A stretch of 64,000 nt of DNA. Source: Moorena sp. SIOASIH. GTDB taxonomy: Bacteria > Cyanobacteriota > Cyanobacteriia > Cyanobacteriales > Coleofasciculaceae. Made by a program: the position numbers and the translations under genes. This document shows positions 27,034-37,093 of the stretch, one piece after another; the first letter of the stretch is position 1, and every line of letters begins with the position of its first letter. Location of the stretch: positions 434,001 through 498,000 of the forward strand of contig NZ_JAAHIH010000001.1 in NCBI RefSeq assembly GCF_010671925.1, given 5' to 3'. A model generated the notes under the pieces. It was not told the origin of the DNA. It saw only the letters and a list, made by a program, of their open reading frames with translations, and ran no database searches.

Positions 27034-28057
27034 TTAGTTTTGGATTAACGACTGAATCACTTGAGCAATCCGGCTTGCTCCTTTACCATCGATTAGGTTA
27101 CTACTAGCCTTACCCAATACCGCCCGCTGATTGGGATTTACCAATAACTGTTGCAGCACTTGGTATAACTGATCTAACCAATTGGGTTGACTGGCCCAAC
27201 CGATGTTTACTATACACCCTCGATGTTCCAAAGCGGTTAGATTGGGAATTTGGTCTGCACCTACGCACAAGGCAATGGTAGGAGTGGCACAGCGAGCTAG
27301 TTCATAGAGGGTTTGGCCGCCTGCACTAATTGCCAAATCTGCCTTCACCATGAGCGATCGCATATCCTTAGGACTGTGGTGGATTCGGAGGTTAGCCGCC
27401 AAGGGACTATCATCGACAGTACCAAAATGCCCAACTACAAAATTGATTGTAACATCAACTAGCAATGAAGTGGCATGGTGATCCAAAACCTTAATTAATG
27501 GGTCAAAGATCCCCAGTAAATCTGACCCGCCAATGCTGACAAAAAGCGATCGCACTGGGGTGTCATAGTCAGGGGGCACATGGTGCCAAAACTCAGGACG
27601 TACCACCTGGTAGGCCACATCTAACAATAGGCGTGTATCTGGTCGCACGTCGTAGGTGAGGCTAGGACCAGCAGGCGAGCCGTTGATTACCACATCCACA
27701 GGTAAAGCACGGTTAGCTTGATCCTCAAAGCAAATGATTAGTAAACCTTGATTTTGGAGCAATCCCAATGCCGCTCCATCAAAGCGATAGCTATCAATCA
27801 CTAATGCAGATGCTCCTATTGATTGGGCAGCGTCTAACACTCCTAACAGAGTAGCCTTACAGACCTGTATCTACCTCTTGCCTCCGGTTGGAGAGAAAAT
27901 CCTTTAGCCCTGAGGCTGGGTCAATCAAGAACATCACTACTGTAAATCCCAAGGATTTGCAGGCTTCAGCCAAGCCAATCCCCCGTGTGGCATGACCCAA
28001 CCCAATCGTGGTGCCGCCATCAACATGGATGGCGAGTTTAGCAGATGTTTGTCTCAT
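27034..28057 (-). pseudogene. PseG-like nucleotide-sugar hydrolase, frameshifted
   Basis: Two reading frames make one PseG-like protein. The first, from ATG 28057 with gaggg upstream, gives HVDGGTTIGLGHATRG, the catalytic G-x-G-H-x-x-R motif, and stops at 27857 after QEVDTGL. The second, open from about 27850 in a frame shifted by one base, gives ASALVIDSY, VSIGGSD, DLAISAGGQTLYELA and LIDGKGASRIA, all PseG/GT28-like elements. Together about 340 residues, the family's normal length. No good ribosome binding site restarts the second part. A one-base indel is the simplest explanation. An intact PseG lies at 30468, so loss may be tolerated. Confidence 0.75.
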
Positions 28058-28305
28058 GGTTTTACATCCCTCGATCAACCACTAAGTAAGCAACCAAATC
28101 AACCTCCTTACTGATGATGTTTTTTTACTATGATTTCCAAAATTACTTCTTACAGACTGATTGTGGTTGCCGGACATTTTGGCAACGATAAAAGGGGAAT
28201 GAGATCACCCTGTCTATCTATTGCTGATATTGAATTCAATTTCAATCATGCTTTGAATCATGCTCTGACTATTAAAAAAAAAGTTATCAGCAAACTAATT
28301 CATAA

Positions 28306-28998
28306 CTAACATACATAATGGCAAGCATTTTGCCATCCCAGATTAGCTACAACATCAAAAATTGACAAATGACTTATAAAGCTTGAATTACCTTGTTGGG
28401 GATAAGGTTGAGTAGTAAAGTTTTGAAATAAAAGAGTTACATTTGAATTATTAAATACTGCATCTTCTTCTAAGTATCCAGATGCACCTAATGGGCTAAG
28501 ATACTCATCACAACCTAAATTTTCACATAGTGCTAGAAGATACTTTGATCTTTTTCCATAAACACTTATATCACTTGCTTTTACAAAGTCAGGACAAAGA
28601 TTAAGTTGGCGAGATAAATCGAGGATTAATTTAATATTCAACTCAGATAAATATCTAATCGATAAATCTTTAATTGTGTCAAACACTACGCTGAAAGCTT
28701 CATCCTTGAAAGGATGTTTGGCGTAGGCATGACTGAGTGTTTTAATGTGTTTATCTCGCCACTTTTGGCTATCATCAATTTTGATAGTGTTCAATGTTTG
28801 AGTTTGTTGGCTATGGACGGGTACTGTTATGAAGCGTGGATCTCCATCACCAACGAGAATACGATTTCTGCTGTGCCAATATCTCCTCACATATTGAACG
28901 TCGTCTAGAAAAACAAATATATCCACTTGACTGATTAAGTTAAAATACCCAGCCCATGGCAAGTAAGTGGGCTGCATAATCGCACATCGTTTAGACAT
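28306..28998 (-). CDS. WbqC-family protein
   Basis: 230 residues. The hallmark start MQPTYLPWAGYFNLI and FVFLDDVQYVRRYWHSRN identify the WbqC family, found in O-antigen and nonulosonate loci and annotated as glycine transferase or unknown. The conserved VPVH, WRDKH and YLSPLGASGYL segments follow. It lies in the operon between methyltransferase genes and the PseG-like gene. Possible acyl or aminoacyl transfer to an amino sugar is an inference from family context. Confidence 0.85.
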   Translation of the reverse strand: MSKRCAIMQPTYLPWAGYFNLISQVDIFVFLDDVQYVRRYWHSRNRILVGDGDPRFITVPVHSQQTQTLNTIKIDDSQKWRDKHIKTLSHAYAKHPFKDEAFSVVFDTIKDLSIRYLSELNIKLILDLSRQLNLCPDFVKASDISVYGKRSKYLLALCENLGCDEYLSPLGASGYLEEDAVFNNSNVTLLFQNFTTQPYPQQGNSSFISHLSIFDVVANLGWQNACHYVC

Positions 28999-29134
28999 TG
29001 AAATCTACCTGATTGATCGAAGTATGTGAGAACGAGTAGCGGAGAGATTTATGCAAAAAAGGCAGAGAGACATGAGAGGCTAGAGTTGCTTACTGAACAA
29101 CAGCTATCTATTCATTACACAATCTAACCAATTG

Positions 29135-29815
29135 TTAGTTCGCAGCATTTATACTAAGCTTTTCTGGGCAAAATGGATTTTTGTATACATAGATTGTAAA
29201 TTCAAAGGGCACAATATTTTGTTTTACCAAATAATCATGCCTGAGAGTAACACAGGGAGAGAGTTCTTCTTTGCAAAATTTAAATACTTTCTCCGGTTCA
29301 ATATAAAACAGCTCGGGTTCAAAATAGTCTACATAAGTGGAAAGTGCATTAAAGGCTATTCCCTTACGAGTATGCTTAAACAAACACTTTAACAGGGACT
29401 TCATGAGCTCCCAATTATTACTAGTTCGATTATTAAACACACCGCTTATTAAAATAAAATCAAAGTTTTCAGGTATACCATCCGCCAGTATATCTCGCTG
29501 TTGAAATCTGATTCCTGGAAACTTATTTTGAGCTGTGGCAATTATCTCCCCCGAAAGATCGTAGCCGACATATTCACCTGTAAACTCTAGTTTAGCTTTT
29601 AAAAAGGTTAATAGGTGTCCAGTACCACAGCCAAAATCAAGAACTTTCATTGAGGATAAATTGTCGATCTGAGTTAAAATATCCAGGCGAAGTTCTTGCG
29701 TTTTTTTGTCCATCCATTGAGATGCTTGGGGTGTATCTCCATGCTCCTTCAATAAGCTTGAGTAATGTTGATCAAGGAAGGCAATGTCTTCTTGGAAAGA
29801 ATGAGAATATGACAT
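29135..29815 (-). CDS. Class I SAM-dependent methyltransferase
   Basis: 226 residues from the ATG at 29815, two bases after the stop of the upstream gene; an alternative start at 29842 would overlap that gene. Motif I is VLDFGCGTGHLLTFL and motif II YVGYDLSGEII. QQRDILADGIPENFDFILISG is motif IV. It shares layout with the gene at 23954. Likely methylates a nonulosonate or its precursor. Confidence 0.85.
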   Translation of the reverse strand: MSYSHSFQEDIAFLDQHYSSLLKEHGDTPQASQWMDKKTQELRLDILTQIDNLSSMKVLDFGCGTGHLLTFLKAKLEFTGEYVGYDLSGEIIATAQNKFPGIRFQQRDILADGIPENFDFILISGVFNNRTSNNWELMKSLLKCLFKHTRKGIAFNALSTYVDYFEPELFYIEPEKVFKFCKEELSPCVTLRHDYLVKQNIVPFEFTIYVYKNPFCPEKLSINAAN

Positions 29816-29817
29816 AA

Positions 29818-30420
29818 TTATTTCTCTACCGTAATCAGCCAATCGTTTTCTTCTATTGTTCTATTTTGATAAGTGGTAATATAGCGATCTATATAAACTT
29901 TTGAAAATGTATTGCCAAACATTTCCTCAACCTCGCTTTGAGAATAGCCATGTAGTCCAAGAGGATTCTCTCCCTTGATCCGAAAGTCTCTGTCACTAGC
30001 AAAGAGAAAGAAACCACATCCTCCTTTTTTCAGGATTTCTGAAACTCTTGGGATAGAATTTTTTGCTACAGCATATCCCGCACTGTCATAGACACCTATA
30101 CAAATGACGCAATCAAATGTACTTGGAGCAAAGTTTAAGAGGTCAGCAGCTTCAACATAAATATCTGCTTTTAATCCTAAGGTACTTAATTTTTCCTTTG
30201 TATTAGCAACACCTATCTCTGATATATCAGTGCCTGTAACTTGAAAACCTTCCCTCGCGAGAAAAATGCAATGCACACCACTGCCACATCCCAGATCCAA
30301 AACCTTAGTCTCAGACCTTATTTCTGGATAAAATCGACGAAAACAAAACTGAATTACTTTTTCGTGTGGGTATTTCGGCCCTCCAGATTCATTCCAGATG
30401 TTCCAAATTTCAGCAGTCAT
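29818..30420 (-). CDS. Class I SAM-dependent methyltransferase
   Basis: 200 residues from ATG 30420, chosen because ggagg lies 8 bases upstream; a GTG at 30435 would include that site inside the gene. Motif I is VLDLGCGSGVHCIFLAREG, then VTGTDISEIGV. FDCVICIGVYDSAGY is motif IV. The short N-terminus (WNIWNESGGPKYPHEKVIQF, split WNIWNESGG, PKYPHEKVIQF) is typical of methyltransferases in sugar loci. Confidence 0.85.
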   Translation of the reverse strand: MTAEIWNIWNESGGPKYPHEKVIQFCFRRFYPEIRSETKVLDLGCGSGVHCIFLAREGFQVTGTDISEIGVANTKEKLSTLGLKADIYVEAADLLNFAPSTFDCVICIGVYDSAGYAVAKNSIPRVSEILKKGGCGFFLFASDRDFRIKGENPLGLHGYSQSEVEEMFGNTFSKVYIDRYITTYQNRTIEENDWLITVEK

Positions 30421-30467
30421 TTTTTTTTCCTCCACAAGTTACTTATGACATTTAACACTACTTTAGG

Positions 30468-31517
30468 CTATTGATTGACATTGATTATCCTGTAAACTAC
30501 TCTACTTGACCCTTTACCATCTATTAAACTGTGTCCATTTTCAATCAGGGTTCCTCTTAAATTACTTGTCACTATTAACTGTTTAAGTGATTCTGCTATT
30601 TGGACTCTAGAAACATCTTCATGCCAACCCAAATCTATACATACTTGTATGCTGTGTAGATTTTTAACACTCATTTTTTGACTATCCATCAAGGTAATAA
30701 CAAGATTTGGCGTTCCCATAAAAGCCATTTCCCAAGTAGTGCTACCTCCCCCACTAATGCCCACATCAGCCCAAGCCATCAACTCAGGCATATTCCTCAC
30801 ATTATACTTGAGCGTAATTGCTGCCCCCGAATCATGCACTGCTGCCTGTAATTGCTCATAATGGGGATTACTCCCCCCAACCACTACCACTGCTTCGAGT
30901 CCTTCAACCTTTACCTGCTGTAATGCCTGAATCACCTTCAGGGTCACGTTATCGGGGTCTGCTCCCCCCAAGGTAACCAGCACCTTCCGTGCCACTGTCG
31001 GGATCTGCCTTTGCCAGCCTTGCCAAGGCCAGAATTCCTTCCTCAGGAGTGTATATTGGGTACCTAGTAGCAGCTGGGTGTAGGATTCCCGTTTAGGATA
31101 CAGTCCCTGATGGGCATACACATTTTGATTCAACACTAGGTCCGCCCAGTAGTGTTCTGCATGGCCATAGTCATCAATAAAAAGTAACTTTAGCCCTGCA
31201 TCTTGGATTATTCGTTGATAGTCAGCCCCGAAGTTATAACCATCTACTACTACCCATTCAGCATCAAAGTTTTGAGCTATGTTTACTGTTTCTGTGGCAT
31301 CTTCAGTACTTCCTTCAACTACTGATATGTGAATAACGTTTATTCCCTCTGATTGCAGACGCTTCTCTATTGCTGGTACTGATGTAGCCATGACAAATAC
31401 CGCCTGTCCTTCATAGTCTTGCCAAGCTTGGGCTAGAGCCAGACAGCGCATTAGATGACCAGTGCCGATTTTAGTACTAGCATCAGCACGGAATAGTAAA
31501 TTTTGGCTCTTTAGCAT
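30468..31517 (-). CDS. pseG: UDP-2,4-diacetamido-2,4,6-trideoxy-L-altrose hydrolase
   Basis: 349 residues from the ATG at 31517 (MLKSQNLLFRADAST). The frame opens at 31598, but the extra 27 codons are encoded by element ends and have no ribosome binding site. The catalytic motif DASTKIGTGHLMRCLALA is intact. LVTLGGADPDN, DVGISGGGSTTWEMA and LIDGKGSSRV are the C-terminal nucleotide-binding parts. PseG removes UDP to give the free sugar for PseI. It is the intact counterpart of the broken copy at 27034. Confidence 0.9.
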   Translation of the reverse strand: MLKSQNLLFRADASTKIGTGHLMRCLALAQAWQDYEGQAVFVMATSVPAIEKRLQSEGINVIHISVVEGSTEDATETVNIAQNFDAEWVVVDGYNFGADYQRIIQDAGLKLLFIDDYGHAEHYWADLVLNQNVYAHQGLYPKRESYTQLLLGTQYTLLRKEFWPWQGWQRQIPTVARKVLVTLGGADPDNVTLKVIQALQQVKVEGLEAVVVVGGSNPHYEQLQAAVHDSGAAITLKYNVRNMPELMAWADVGISGGGSTTWEMAFMGTPNLVITLMDSQKMSVKNLHSIQVCIDLGWHEDVSRVQIAESLKQLIVTSNLRGTLIENGHSLIDGKGSSRVVYRIINVNQ

Positions 31518-31560
31518 ACTACTTAAAATTGCTCTCCTAGACTGATTATAGTAAATGATT

Positions 31561-31751
31561 AGGGCTCTCCTAGAGTGGCTATGATAAATTCTGATCAAAT
31601 AAGCGCTATAGTGTTTAACCAGTAATGATTTGAGTGATTTAAAAATGCAATTTTAATGAAAATGTATTTTTAGTTTACTCAAAACATTACTTAGTAAGGG
31701 CTATGGCGATTATTTTATAAAAATTTATCATAACCACCCTAGGAGAGCCCT
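31561..31751. mobile_element. Miniature inverted-repeat element, agggctctcctag family
   Basis: The 29-bp ends read agggctctcctag then agtggctatgataaat, and inverted agggctctcctag then ggtggttatgataaat. A partial extra end (gctctcctagactgattata) lies at 31531-31550. The interior is unique AT-rich DNA. It separates the SDR and PseG genes. Confidence 0.8.
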
Positions 31752-31761
31752 TAAAATGTAA

Positions 31762-32559
31762 TCACCAAGCCGTCCAACCACCATCTACAACAAGATTATG
31801 ACCTGTAATATAGCTAGACCGATCTGACAGAAGAAAAATAACAGGTTCAGCAACTTCTTCGGGAGAACCAATTCGACCTAGTGGGATTCTTTTTTCTAGT
31901 TCTTCAATAAAGTCTCTACCTTGTTGTATTTGTTCATTGGGAAAAGCTCCAGGGGAGACAGTATTTACACGAATATTATCAGGAGCTAAATGACACGCAG
32001 CATAACGACTGAACTGAATAATTCCTGCTTTAGCTGCTCCATAAGTAGGCGGATTATGAAATTCTAAATGATTAGTATAAGTTTTAGGATCGGGTGATAC
32101 TATTCCATACATTGATGAAATATTTACGATAGAACCTTTTGATTTAGAATTAACCATAACTTTTGCCACCATGTCAGTGGCAATAATTACCGATTCAAGA
32201 CAACTTTTTAGGGTATAAGCAATCTTATCTGGCTCTAAATTTAATAAAAGTGACTGTGAAGGAGCAGCAGCATTGTTGACCCAACCATCTACTCTACCCC
32301 AATTTTCCAACATCCAGTTGAGTGTATTAGTTAAACTTTCAGGAGAGGTTACATCAGTCACTTGAAATGCAACTTGATCCACCATACCCCGATGTTCAGC
32401 TAAATCTTTTACTGCTTTAAGTTTAGATTTTGTTCGTCCACAGATCATAATCTTAGCCCCCTCTTCAGCTAGTCGAAGAGCCATTGTACGACCTAAGTGA
32501 CCACCACCTCCTGTTACCCCAATACAAAGCCCATTAAGTAGTCCAAGATTACTTTTCAT
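31762..32559 (-). CDS. SDR-family oxidoreductase
   Basis: 265 residues. The NAD(P) motif is TGGGGHLGRTMA and the catalytic set includes NISSMYGIV and YGAAKAG (Tyr-x-x-x-Lys). WVNNAAAPSQ and VSPGAFPNEQ fit the classical SDR fold. A 7-base gap separates it from the cytidylyltransferase gene upstream. Similar SDRs (PtmA-like) accompany cytidylyltransferases in flagellar nonulosonate loci. It probably oxidises or reduces a sugar intermediate. Confidence 0.85.
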   Translation of the reverse strand: MKSNLGLLNGLCIGVTGGGGHLGRTMALRLAEEGAKIMICGRTKSKLKAVKDLAEHRGMVDQVAFQVTDVTSPESLTNTLNWMLENWGRVDGWVNNAAAPSQSLLLNLEPDKIAYTLKSCLESVIIATDMVAKVMVNSKSKGSIVNISSMYGIVSPDPKTYTNHLEFHNPPTYGAAKAGIIQFSRYAACHLAPDNIRVNTVSPGAFPNEQIQQGRDFIEELEKRIPLGRIGSPEEVAEPVIFLLSDRSSYITGHNLVVDGGWTAW

Positions 32560-32565
32560 TTTATT

Positions 32566-33309
32566 TCAACCTTCTTCAAGTCTTTTTTGTCTAACATGTC
32601 TATTGATCTCTGTAACTTCGGGATGACTATCAAGTATGTTGACCATTTTTTCATAGCTGATAGTTGACCATTTTTCACCGAATAAATCAAATGCTTTTCT
32701 AGCCATTTGATAATCTTCATGGGTATCAATTGTCCATCGCCACTGAGATCTATTTTTGCAATGTGGAGAAACTTCTAATGTAGCTAAATCTGTATTTTGT
32801 TTTACCCAACTTGTGACATGAGATCGATGATAAAATTCTTGATTAGGTATTTCAGTTTCAGCTTTCAATAAGCATTCAGATCTGACAATTTCTGGTACAT
32901 ATCCCAAAGGAAAAGTTTTGTTTTCACCACTGTAAATGTATCCAACCGATCTTGGTGCAACTCTTGCTATATCAATCAGCCTATTTATAATTTCTGCATC
33001 AACAAATGGATTATCCGCTGTTAAGCGCACAACCCAATCAGGTTGTTCTTTTCGGATAATTGTTGTGAAGCGTGAAAGTACGTCTTCGATATGACCCCGA
33101 TACACTTCTAATCCCAAACTATGTCCCCAATAGTCTGTCAAGTTATCTTCTATAGTGGAACTTGTTGCTAACCATAATGAATTTACTTGTGCATCTTGAA
33201 TGCGCTTATGAATTATCTTAAGAACAGGAAATCCGACTAGGGGAGCTAAAATTTTTCCGGGCAATCTTGCCGAGTTCATTCGAGCTTGCAGAATAGCAGA
33301 AATTTTCAT
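32566..33309 (-). CDS. Cytidylyltransferase, SpsF/PseF-like
   Basis: 247 residues. The nucleotide-binding start AILQARMNSARLPGKIL is typical of the SpsF/CMP-KDO synthetase-like family, with VVRLTADNPFVD as the metal motif. It would activate a nonulosonic acid with CTP. The ATG follows the stop of the aldo/keto reductase gene directly. Together with AKR and SDR genes it forms a set seen in other nonulosonate loci. It is distinct from the NeuA-type enzyme at 45645. Confidence 0.8.
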   Translation of the reverse strand: MKISAILQARMNSARLPGKILAPLVGFPVLKIIHKRIQDAQVNSLWLATSSTIEDNLTDYWGHSLGLEVYRGHIEDVLSRFTTIIRKEQPDWVVRLTADNPFVDAEIINRLIDIARVAPRSVGYIYSGENKTFPLGYVPEIVRSECLLKAETEIPNQEFYHRSHVTSWVKQNTDLATLEVSPHCKNRSQWRWTIDTHEDYQMARKAFDLFGEKWSTISYEKMVNILDSHPEVTEINRHVRQKRLEEG

Positions 33310-34188
33310 TTAAATTTTCCAAATAGAAGGATTAATTAGATTAATGTCATCAGAATATAAATCCTCAGGGCTTACACTTAGACTATTTTTTAATACAGTA
33401 CAAATTTCTTGTAAGTGTGATACGCTATCAACCCCTACTACAATACGATCAATTTCAGAATTGGAAAGCACAGAACCTAAACAAGCCTGTAATGGTGTTA
33501 AATTATTCTCAGCTAACCATTCTTCCCATTGCTCCCAAAGTTGCTGCCAAGGATTAAAGTAGCCAGGTCGTGCGGAAGTATTCATTAGCAGTAATCCTTG
33601 TAAAAAAACCGACCGAACGTGAACTTCAATCCCAATTTCTTTCAGACGAGATAACCACCCAGATTTTTCTAACCGACGATCTAAGACATTGAAGGGAGAT
33701 TGAATTAAATCAAATTGAAATCGAGAGAAGAGTTCTTCTAGTTCATTAGGATCATAAATAGATATACCGATCTTACAAACTAAATTATTTTCTTTAAGCC
33801 AGTTCAGGGCAATGTAAAGCATATCCCCTTCAGGATTTAATAACTGTTGAGGGCAATGCAGTAACAAACCATATAGCTGGGAAATTTTAAGGCGTTCTAG
33901 GGAAGCATAAACGCCTTGTTTCACCCAGTTTAGTATGTCATTAGTTCCGGATGGAATCTTAGGAAGTTTAGAGATGACTTGCCAAGACTCCACACCAATA
34001 TTACCAAGACGCTGCTCACTATCACCGTAAGCGATCGCTGTATCTAGTGTATTGACACCCTCTGACCAAGCATACTTTAAAATTTCGGTTGCCGTCTCTA
34101 TACTCACTTGTCCTCGTGAGTTGGCTACACCGTAAGGAATACCAAATTGAACTGTCCCCAATGCCAAGCGATTCATATCTAATTCCAT
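33310..34188 (-). CDS. Aldo/keto reductase
   Basis: 292 residues from ATG 34188, which has ggag 11 bases upstream; ATGs at 34209 and 34176 are alternatives. LALGTVQFGIPYGVAN and VNTLDTAIAYGDSEQRLG are the N-terminal barrel strands with the catalytic Asp and Tyr, and KIGISIYDPNELEELF and QSPFNVLDRRLE follow. Reduction of a keto-sugar is inferred. Confidence 0.85.
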   Translation of the reverse strand: MELDMNRLALGTVQFGIPYGVANSRGQVSIETATEILKYAWSEGVNTLDTAIAYGDSEQRLGNIGVESWQVISKLPKIPSGTNDILNWVKQGVYASLERLKISQLYGLLLHCPQQLLNPEGDMLYIALNWLKENNLVCKIGISIYDPNELEELFSRFQFDLIQSPFNVLDRRLEKSGWLSRLKEIGIEVHVRSVFLQGLLLMNTSARPGYFNPWQQLWEQWEEWLAENNLTPLQACLGSVLSNSEIDRIVVGVDSVSHLQEICTVLKNSLSVSPEDLYSDDINLINPSIWKI

Positions 34189-34392
34189 TAAATAGACATC
34201 TCCAAACAATAAAAAAATGATGCTGGCTTAAAATTTCTATCAAATACAGATAAACAAATTATTTTTATATTATTTGCATAATCATCCTAATTTTTAAATT
34301 GTAGTGATTAATTTAGATGTGCCATACTTGACAATGTTTTTTATGATTGGATTAATATTTTTAGTAAATCAGTAAAAATGAGATGAATCCTA

Positions 34393-35568
34393 TTAAAATT
34401 GCTGTAATATTTTGCTCAAAGAAGTAACAATCCTGTCTTGCTCTTGTTCAGTTAATCCATAATGTAAGGGAATACTGATTGCTTCTCGGTAATACTTCTC
34501 TGCTTCAGGACAATCACCCCAACCAAAACCTAATTCTTGATAATAAGGCTGGGTATGCACCGGAATATAATGTAAATTAACACCAATTCCTAAACTGCGA
34601 AGTTCCTCAAATACCTGACGATGAGTCTTATTAATCTTATCTATCTTCAGCCGAATCACATATAAATGCCAACTTGAATTTGTATCAGGATGTTGCCAAG
34701 GCAAAATTAAAGGCAAGTCTGACAACAACTGATTGTATCGCTCAGCTAAAAACCTGCGCCGCTCAACAAACTCGTCTAAGCGCTGCATTTGACTAACACC
34801 CAACGCTGCTTGGATATCTGTAATGCGATAATTAAACCCTAACTCTAACTGCTGATAATACCAAGGATCATCAGATTCCCCTTTCATCAACTCTGGCTTG
34901 CGGGTAATACCATGAGTACGTAGTCGGATTAGTTTTTCGTATAAATCTGCCTGATTCGTTAGCACCATACCCCCCTCACCAGTGGTGATAATCTTCACGG
35001 GATGAAAGCTAAACACTGTTAAATCAGAAAACTGACCTAAGCCAACCGGCTGTCCTTGATATCGTCCACCAATAGCGTGGGAAGCATCTTCAAGCACCCT
35101 AAAACCGTACTTTTGAGCTAAAGCGGCAATCGATTTCATCTCACAGGACTGACCAGCAAAATGAACTGGAATTACTAATTTTGGCAAACAGCCTTGTTGC
35201 TCTGCCCAAATTAATTTGCGCTCTAACTCCTCTACACTAAGGTTATAAGTCCTAGGATTAATATCAACAAAATCAACCCTTGCCCTGCAATATCGTCCAC
35301 AATTAGCAGATGCCACAAACGTATTGGGGGAGGTCCACAGTGTATCCCCTTTGCCCAATCCAGCAGCTAAACAAGCAATGTGCAAAGCCGCCGTAGCACT
35401 AGACACAGCGACAGCATAGGTTGCCCCGCAATAATCCGCCACACACTGCTCAAATTTAGCGATCGCTGGTCCCTGAGTCAGCCAATCGGATTGCAAAACC
35501 TCAACTACAGCATCAATATCCTGTTGACTAATAGTTTGACGACCGTAGGGAATATATTGCTTTTTCAT
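34393..35568 (-). CDS. pseC: UDP-4-amino-4,6-dideoxy-N-acetyl-L-altrosamine transaminase
   Basis: 391 residues from ATG 35568. IPYGRQTISQQDIDAVVEVL is the typical PseC N-terminus. VSSATAALHIAC binds the PLP phosphate, and FSFHPVKIITTGEGGMV holds the PLP lysine. YRITDIQAALG and HLYVIRL follow. It aminates the 4-keto sugar made by PseB, the second step to pseudaminic acid. It is transcribed with PseB upstream but separated by 430 bases of repeats. Confidence 0.92.
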   Translation of the reverse strand: MKKQYIPYGRQTISQQDIDAVVEVLQSDWLTQGPAIAKFEQCVADYCGATYAVAVSSATAALHIACLAAGLGKGDTLWTSPNTFVASANCGRYCRARVDFVDINPRTYNLSVEELERKLIWAEQQGCLPKLVIPVHFAGQSCEMKSIAALAQKYGFRVLEDASHAIGGRYQGQPVGLGQFSDLTVFSFHPVKIITTGEGGMVLTNQADLYEKLIRLRTHGITRKPELMKGESDDPWYYQQLELGFNYRITDIQAALGVSQMQRLDEFVERRRFLAERYNQLLSDLPLILPWQHPDTNSSWHLYVIRLKIDKINKTHRQVFEELRSLGIGVNLHYIPVHTQPYYQELGFGWGDCPEAEKYYREAISIPLHYGLTEQEQDRIVTSLSKILQQF

Positions 35569-36001
35569 TTGAGATGTCAATATAGGATTGATGGGAACAG
35601 GGAGTAGGGAGTAGGGAGTAGGGAGTAGGGAGCAGGGAGCAGGGAGCAGTATAAAAACGACGTTGGTTAATAATGGAATTATTTTAAGAGTTTTGTGGAA
35701 CGGGCATCTTGGCTGTTCCTGGCGGTGCGACCCGTGGAGAATTTAATTCGCCAACGGAAAGCGCAGCGGATATTTTCGGGCGGGCAGGATGCTTACCCCA
35801 CTCTTATTCATTCCACCCCTCAGTAATGCCTTATGTTAAGCTGACGGCTGATAAGTACCTCGACAAAAATAAACCTCACTGTATTAACTTGTGTAAACTT
35901 GGCAAAAGTCCCTCTACTCCCTGCTCCCTACTCCCTGCTCCCTGCTCCCTATTTCAACAGTTAATTTTACTTTTGTCCGACTACTTAGCTGAATGCTTAC
36001 C
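35569..36001. repeat. Repeat-rich spacer between pseC and pseB
   Basis: gggagta/gggagca array (35590-35650), gggcatcttg palindrome (35698-35815), ctccctg heptamers (35915-35952) and an aagcattcagct unit at the right edge. No gene. Confidence 0.7.
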
Positions 36002-37018
36002 TTAAACCCTAAAACTTGAGTCTACATGTTCCACAATCAACTGCCGAATTTCGTCAATACTTAAAAACCGATCATTACTACCAGAGTTGTAGCTAAATCC
36101 GGGCTCGACTCGGGTGGCTCCAGTCCTCTCACAATACTCTTCAATAGTATACTTTGCCTTAGTAGGCAAAATAGCATAGTAAGAACCAAGGTCAACAGTA
36201 GTAAAGGAATCAGAGGTGGTAATCATTTCCTCATGAATTTTCTCCCCTGGTCGAATTCCCACCACAGGATGATCGCACTCAGGGCCAATGGCTTTAGCTA
36301 AATCTGTAATGTTATAGGAAGGAATACGGGGTACAAAAATTTCTCCTCCCTGGCCATGTTCCATTGCCCAGAGTACCATTTTTACCCCTTCTGCCAAAGA
36401 GATATTGAAGCGAGTCATGCGAGGATCGGTGATGGGCAATACACCGTCATGACGCTTATTCATAAAAAAGGGAATCACCGATCCCCTAGACCCCATCACA
36501 TTACCATAGCGCACAACGCTAAAAGACAAATTCCTTGTACCCCTAATATTGTTAGCTGCAATAAATAGCTTATCGGAGCAAAGCTTGGTTGCCCCATAAA
36601 GATTGATGGGAGCAGCAGCTTTATCCGTTGAGAGGGCAATAACCCGTTTAACTCCAGTATCCAAGGCAGCTTGGATCACATTTTCTGCACCCAACACATT
36701 GGTACGAATACATTCCATTGGATTATATTCTGCTGTAGGTACTTGCTTAAGAGCAGCAGCATGAACAATACTATCTACTCCCTCGCAAGCACGGGCTAGA
36801 CGTTGTCCATCTCGCACATCACCAATAAAATATCGCAGTCCCGAATATTGATTGGGTGAAAACTTTTGAGCCATTTCAAACTGTTTTAGCTCATCACGGG
36901 AGTAAATGACTAAACGCTTGATGTTGGGAAAGCGTTGCAAGATAGTTTCTACAAATTTTTTACCAAAGGAACCAGTTCCACCTGTAAGTAAAATGGAACT
37001 ATGTTGACTAATTAACAT
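36002..37018 (-). CDS. pseB: UDP-N-acetylglucosamine 4,6-dehydratase (inverting)
   Basis: 338 residues. The Rossmann motif is LLTGGTGSFGKKFV, and STDKAAAPINLYGATKL is the diagnostic PseB active-site stretch. VVRYGNVMGSRGSVIPFF and RMTRFNISL follow. It converts UDP-GlcNAc to the 4-keto-6-deoxy-altro sugar, the first pseudaminate step. Next in the operon is pseC. Confidence 0.95.
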   Translation of the reverse strand: MLISQHSSILLTGGTGSFGKKFVETILQRFPNIKRLVIYSRDELKQFEMAQKFSPNQYSGLRYFIGDVRDGQRLARACEGVDSIVHAAALKQVPTAEYNPMECIRTNVLGAENVIQAALDTGVKRVIALSTDKAAAPINLYGATKLCSDKLFIAANNIRGTRNLSFSVVRYGNVMGSRGSVIPFFMNKRHDGVLPITDPRMTRFNISLAEGVKMVLWAMEHGQGGEIFVPRIPSYNITDLAKAIGPECDHPVVGIRPGEKIHEEMITTSDSFTTVDLGSYYAILPTKAKYTIEEYCERTGATRVEPGFSYNSGSNDRFLSIDEIRQLIVEHVDSSFRV

Positions 37019-37093
37019 AAAAAAAATGTGTATTACTGTATAGTAATCTAAAACGTCAGCTGTCAGCTGACAGCTGAATGCTTACAAATGCTA

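Noticed and set aside
31518..31598. N-terminal extension of pseG
   Set aside because: Encoded by element ends and without a ribosome binding site. Kept only as a finding.
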